A program made the position numbers and the translations under genes. DNA of 7,259 nucleotides from Sphingobacterium sp. UBA6711 (GTDB taxonomy: Bacteria; Bacteroidota; Bacteroidia; Sphingobacteriales; Sphingobacteriaceae), in the NCBI GenBank assembly GCA_002454415.1, contig DKIT01000167.1:13184-20442 (forward strand), written 5' to 3'. Below are positions 5,957-7,259 of this stretch, piece after piece (within the stretch, counting starts at the first letter, position 1; the number at the start of each line of letters is the position of its first letter). The notes beneath the pieces were generated by a model that ran no database searches, had not been told where the DNA came from, and worked only from the letters and a program-made list of their open reading frames with translations.

Positions 5957-6014
5957 AGGAGGTCAATTGGCAATTATCACCTTATTTGCAGACTACCCTA
6001 AAAAATTAAATTAA
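5957..6014 (+). promoter_or_regulatory. Perfect Shine-Dalgarno AGGAGGT with possible 15-codon leader
   Basis: AGGAGGT at 5957-5963 is the only obvious Shine-Dalgarno sequence ahead of a gene in this window, yet it lies 55 bases before the thymidine kinase ATG, too far to serve it directly. A TTG at 5967 opens a 15-codon frame (LAIITLFADYPKKLN) ending at TAA 6012-6014, four bases before the ATG at 6019. SD-to-TTG spacing is only 3 bases, which argues against efficient use. An 11-base palindrome AATTGGCAATT (5965-5975) overlaps the TTG. Translation of the leader is speculative. Confidence 0.2.
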
Positions 6015-6018
6015 TCAA

Positions 6019-6600
6019 ATGCTTTTTTCAGAACATAATTTGGTTTTGCGACCTGCTCAATATGGTAGTATTGAAATTATCTGCGGCTCCATGTTTTCAC
6101 GCAAAACAGAAGAATTGATACGAAGATTAAAACGGGCACAATATGCAAAATTAAATGTCGAAATCTTCAAACCTTCAGTGGATAAAAGATATGATGAAAA
6201 GCTGGTTGTTTCACACGATAGTAATAGTATCCCCTCCACTCCGGTAGATCATTCTTCGTCCATCCTTCTGTTGAGCTCATCCACGCAAGTCGTCGGAATA
6301 GATGAAGCCCAATTTTTTGATGACGGTTTGACAGAGGTGTGTGTCAAATTGGCAAACAATGGTGTTCGTGTAATTGTCGCCGGTCTCGATATGGATTACA
6401 AGGGGCAACCATTTGGGCCTATTCCGAATTTAATGGCCATTGCGGAACATGTAACCAAGGTCCACGCTGTCTGTATGCAATGCGGCGCACCAGCCAACTA
6501 TTCTTATCGCTTGACAAAGGATACCGAAACGGTTCTGTTAGGGGAAAAAGAGGCCTATGAACCCCGTTGCAGACAATGTTATTTCCATATTGGCCAATAA
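6019..6600 (+). CDS. tdk: Thymidine kinase (type II, zinc-containing)
   Basis: Thymidine kinase transfers a phosphate from ATP to thymidine, giving dTMP in the pyrimidine salvage pathway; it is cytosolic and usually tetrameric. The 193 residues match the type II family in length. P-loop: GSMFSRKT, residues 23-30. Walker B and catalytic segment: VGIDEAQFF, 92-100, with E96 as likely catalytic base. AGLDMDYKGQPFGP at 121-134 precedes the lasso region, and VLLGEKEAYEP at 172-182 is the thymidine-binding end. Structural zinc ligands are C152, C155, C184 and C187. The sequence is complete and close to the Bacteroidota type, including the N-terminal extension before YGSIEIICGSMF. One oddity is R28 (codon CGC at 6100-6102), where the P-loop normally has the second glycine of GxxxxGK[T/S]. 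ATG 6019 is the family-like start and has no Shine-Dalgarno at normal distance. The gene diverges from the 4818-5783 gene. Confidence 0.95.
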   Translation: MLFSEHNLVLRPAQYGSIEIICGSMFSRKTEELIRRLKRAQYAKLNVEIFKPSVDKRYDEKLVVSHDSNSIPSTPVDHSSSILLLSSSTQVVGIDEAQFFDDGLTEVCVKLANNGVRVIVAGLDMDYKGQPFGPIPNLMAIAEHVTKVHAVCMQCGAPANYSYRLTKDTETVLLGEKEAYEPRCRQCYFHIGQ

Positions 6601-6775
6601 CACCCCCTCGAGCTTTAATTACATCCTGCCAACTATTATTTTTCAGAAACCTGCCAAATTGGTGTGATATCATTTTGGCATAAGATTTGAATTATATCTT
6701 ACAAATAGGATAATTAAAGGCTTTAATAGCTACAAAAATACTTTTCATAATTTAGGTTTATAATTGGTTAGTTTG
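6601..6775. other. AT-rich gap after tdk with short repeats
   Basis: No credible ORF is present. CCTGCCAA occurs twice (6625-6632 and 6650-6657, 25-base period). TGCCAAA at 6652-6658 is matched by its reverse complement TTTGGCA at 6674-6680, with the palindrome TGATATCA (6665-6672) between them. A further 6-bp hairpin, TAAGAT/ATCTTA, lies at 6681-6701. None is long enough to claim a function. There is no terminator directly behind tdk, so this segment is probably its 3' untranslated region. Confidence 0.35.
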
Positions 6776-6808
6776 CACCTCCTTGCCCATCAAGGAGGTG
6801 TTTCTTTA
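6776..6808 (+). terminator. Hairpin with Shine-Dalgarno-like arm, probable tdk terminator
   Basis: A 10-bp stem pairs CACCTCCTTG (6776-6785) with CAAGGAGGTG (6791-6800) around the loop CCCAT and is followed by TTTCTTTA. It is a strong hairpin with an interrupted T-run on the plus strand only, which fits a terminator reading out of tdk about 175 bases upstream. One arm equals the core anti-Shine-Dalgarno sequence of 16S rRNA and the other its complement. Confidence 0.65.
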
Positions 6809-6811
6809 TAT

Positions 6812-6846
6812 AAAAAAACGCTGCCCCCCTTTTATCGGAAGCAGCG
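6812..6846 (-). terminator. Rho-independent terminator for the right-edge surface-protein gene
   Basis: On the minus strand CGCTGC (6846-6841) pairs with GCAGCG (6824-6819). The stem extends through TTCC with part of a G-run, using two G-U pairs. Seven T follow directly (6818-6812). It begins 26 bases after the minus-strand stop codon at 6872. Confidence 0.85.
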
Positions 6847-6871
6847 CTCTCATACAATTCATTTTTAATCA

Positions 6872-7259
6872 CTAGGGTTGTACACGATAGTTTATCACTT
6901 TGCGGCCCACATTTCCTGTTTGGTCCATTCCTTCAACTATCACTTTATAATTTCCGTTGCCATCGGCATTGTAGAATTGAATCGCAGCCTCACCAGTTTC
7001 TGTTATGGTTACTTTTGGATTCCAATAAATAGTAGTTCTTAAATCGTTTATGGCCTTTCTTTCGGGTGTATCATATTTCGGCACATAGAATTTACGTTCT
7101 TTGATATACCCCAACGGATACATATCGATTACATTTGACTTTGGCAACAAGCTCTCAATCTCACTCAATGCCATGCGCGGTTTTTTAGCTTCTATTTTCT
7201 TTGTATAGATCGATACCACGCCATTGTTTTGGTACATCCTCGATACCGTGCCTAATTCA
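6872..7259 (-). CDS. C-terminus of a TonB-plug/MG2-type surface protein (5' end outside window)
   Basis: The minus-strand frame is open to the window edge; ATG at 7237 is internal, since ELGTVSR continues upstream in frame. About 129 residues are visible. NNGVVSIYTKK is the end of a TonB-dependent receptor plug-like domain, which in these proteins reads GG-x-I-x-I-x-TKK. GYIKERKFYVPKYD and DLRTTIYWNPKVTI follow, then GEAAIQFYNADGNGNYKVIVEG and a final beta strand ending RVQP. This ending is typical of large Bacteroidota proteins annotated as TonB-dependent receptor plug domain proteins, which combine alpha-2-macroglobulin-like (MG2) beta domains with a plug but lack the 22-strand barrel. They are predicted to be exported to the periplasm or outer membrane; their role is poorly known. 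The length beyond the window cannot be judged. A terminator follows the stop codon. Confidence 0.78.
   Translation of the reverse strand, partial: ELGTVSRMYQNNGVVSIYTKKIEAKKPRMALSEIESLLPKSNVIDMYPLGYIKERKFYVPKYDTPERKAINDLRTTIYWNPKVTITETGEAAIQFYNADGNGNYKVIVEGMDQTGNVGRKVINYRVQP

Noticed and set aside
6339..6673. Overlapping short ORFs on both strands within and after tdk (6339-6560 plus, 6419-6673 minus)
   Set aside because: Both lie largely within a confidently assigned thymidine kinase gene, in other frames, with no family resemblance.

Overview
The window looks like ordinary chromosome from a member of the Bacteroidota, most likely a Sphingobacterium-like organism in the Sphingobacteriaceae. 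The evidence is the protein families present: an FHS-type sugar transporter, a short BadF/BadG-type sugar kinase, a Bacteroidota-style LpxH-like phosphoesterase, a Bacteroidota-type thymidine kinase, and the C-terminus of a surface protein with a TonB-plug-like segment. AT-rich DNA, near absence of Shine-Dalgarno sequences and several TAnnTTTG-type promoter elements agree. The genus is an inference from remembered family resemblance, not from a search.

Layout, left to right. Positions 1-569 (+) hold the end of a sugar MFS transporter, closed by a strong terminator. Positions 811-1671 (+) encode a GlcNAc-kinase-like ASKHA kinase with its own terminator. A gene-free gap follows (1728-2078), whose right half is clearly richer in G+C than its left half and remains unexplained. 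Positions 2079-2918 (+) encode an LpxH-like metallophosphoesterase. It converges, across a shared bidirectional terminator, on a two-gene minus-strand operon: a UPF0173 metallo-hydrolase (2996-3679) preceded by the YbaB/EbfC nucleoid-associated protein (3690-3995).

The YbaB gene diverges from a plus-strand gene (4095-4721) for a cytosolic protein resembling the C-terminal part of BtuF/FecB-type binding proteins. The two candidate promoters sit almost back to back. That gene converges, over another terminator, on a minus-strand gene (4818-5783) for a protein with an acidic linker and a conserved C-terminal domain. Thymidine kinase (6019-6600, +) diverges from it. After a 271-base gap containing two oppositely oriented terminators, the minus strand carries the C-terminus of a surface protein that runs off the right edge (6872-7259).

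Functionally this is mostly a string of independent transcription units. The transporter and kinase form a plausible uptake-and-phosphorylation pair for an amino sugar or hexose. The other genes serve envelope lipid metabolism, nucleoid structure and nucleotide salvage. I see no mobile element, CRISPR array, tRNA, rRNA or defence system, and nothing that amounts to a new multi-gene system. The points most worth checking are the arginine in the thymidine kinase P-loop, the N-terminally reduced cytosolic binding-protein homologue with a promoter that nearly abuts its start codon, the G+C-richer island before the LpxH-like gene, and the lone perfect Shine-Dalgarno sequence upstream of thymidine kinase.
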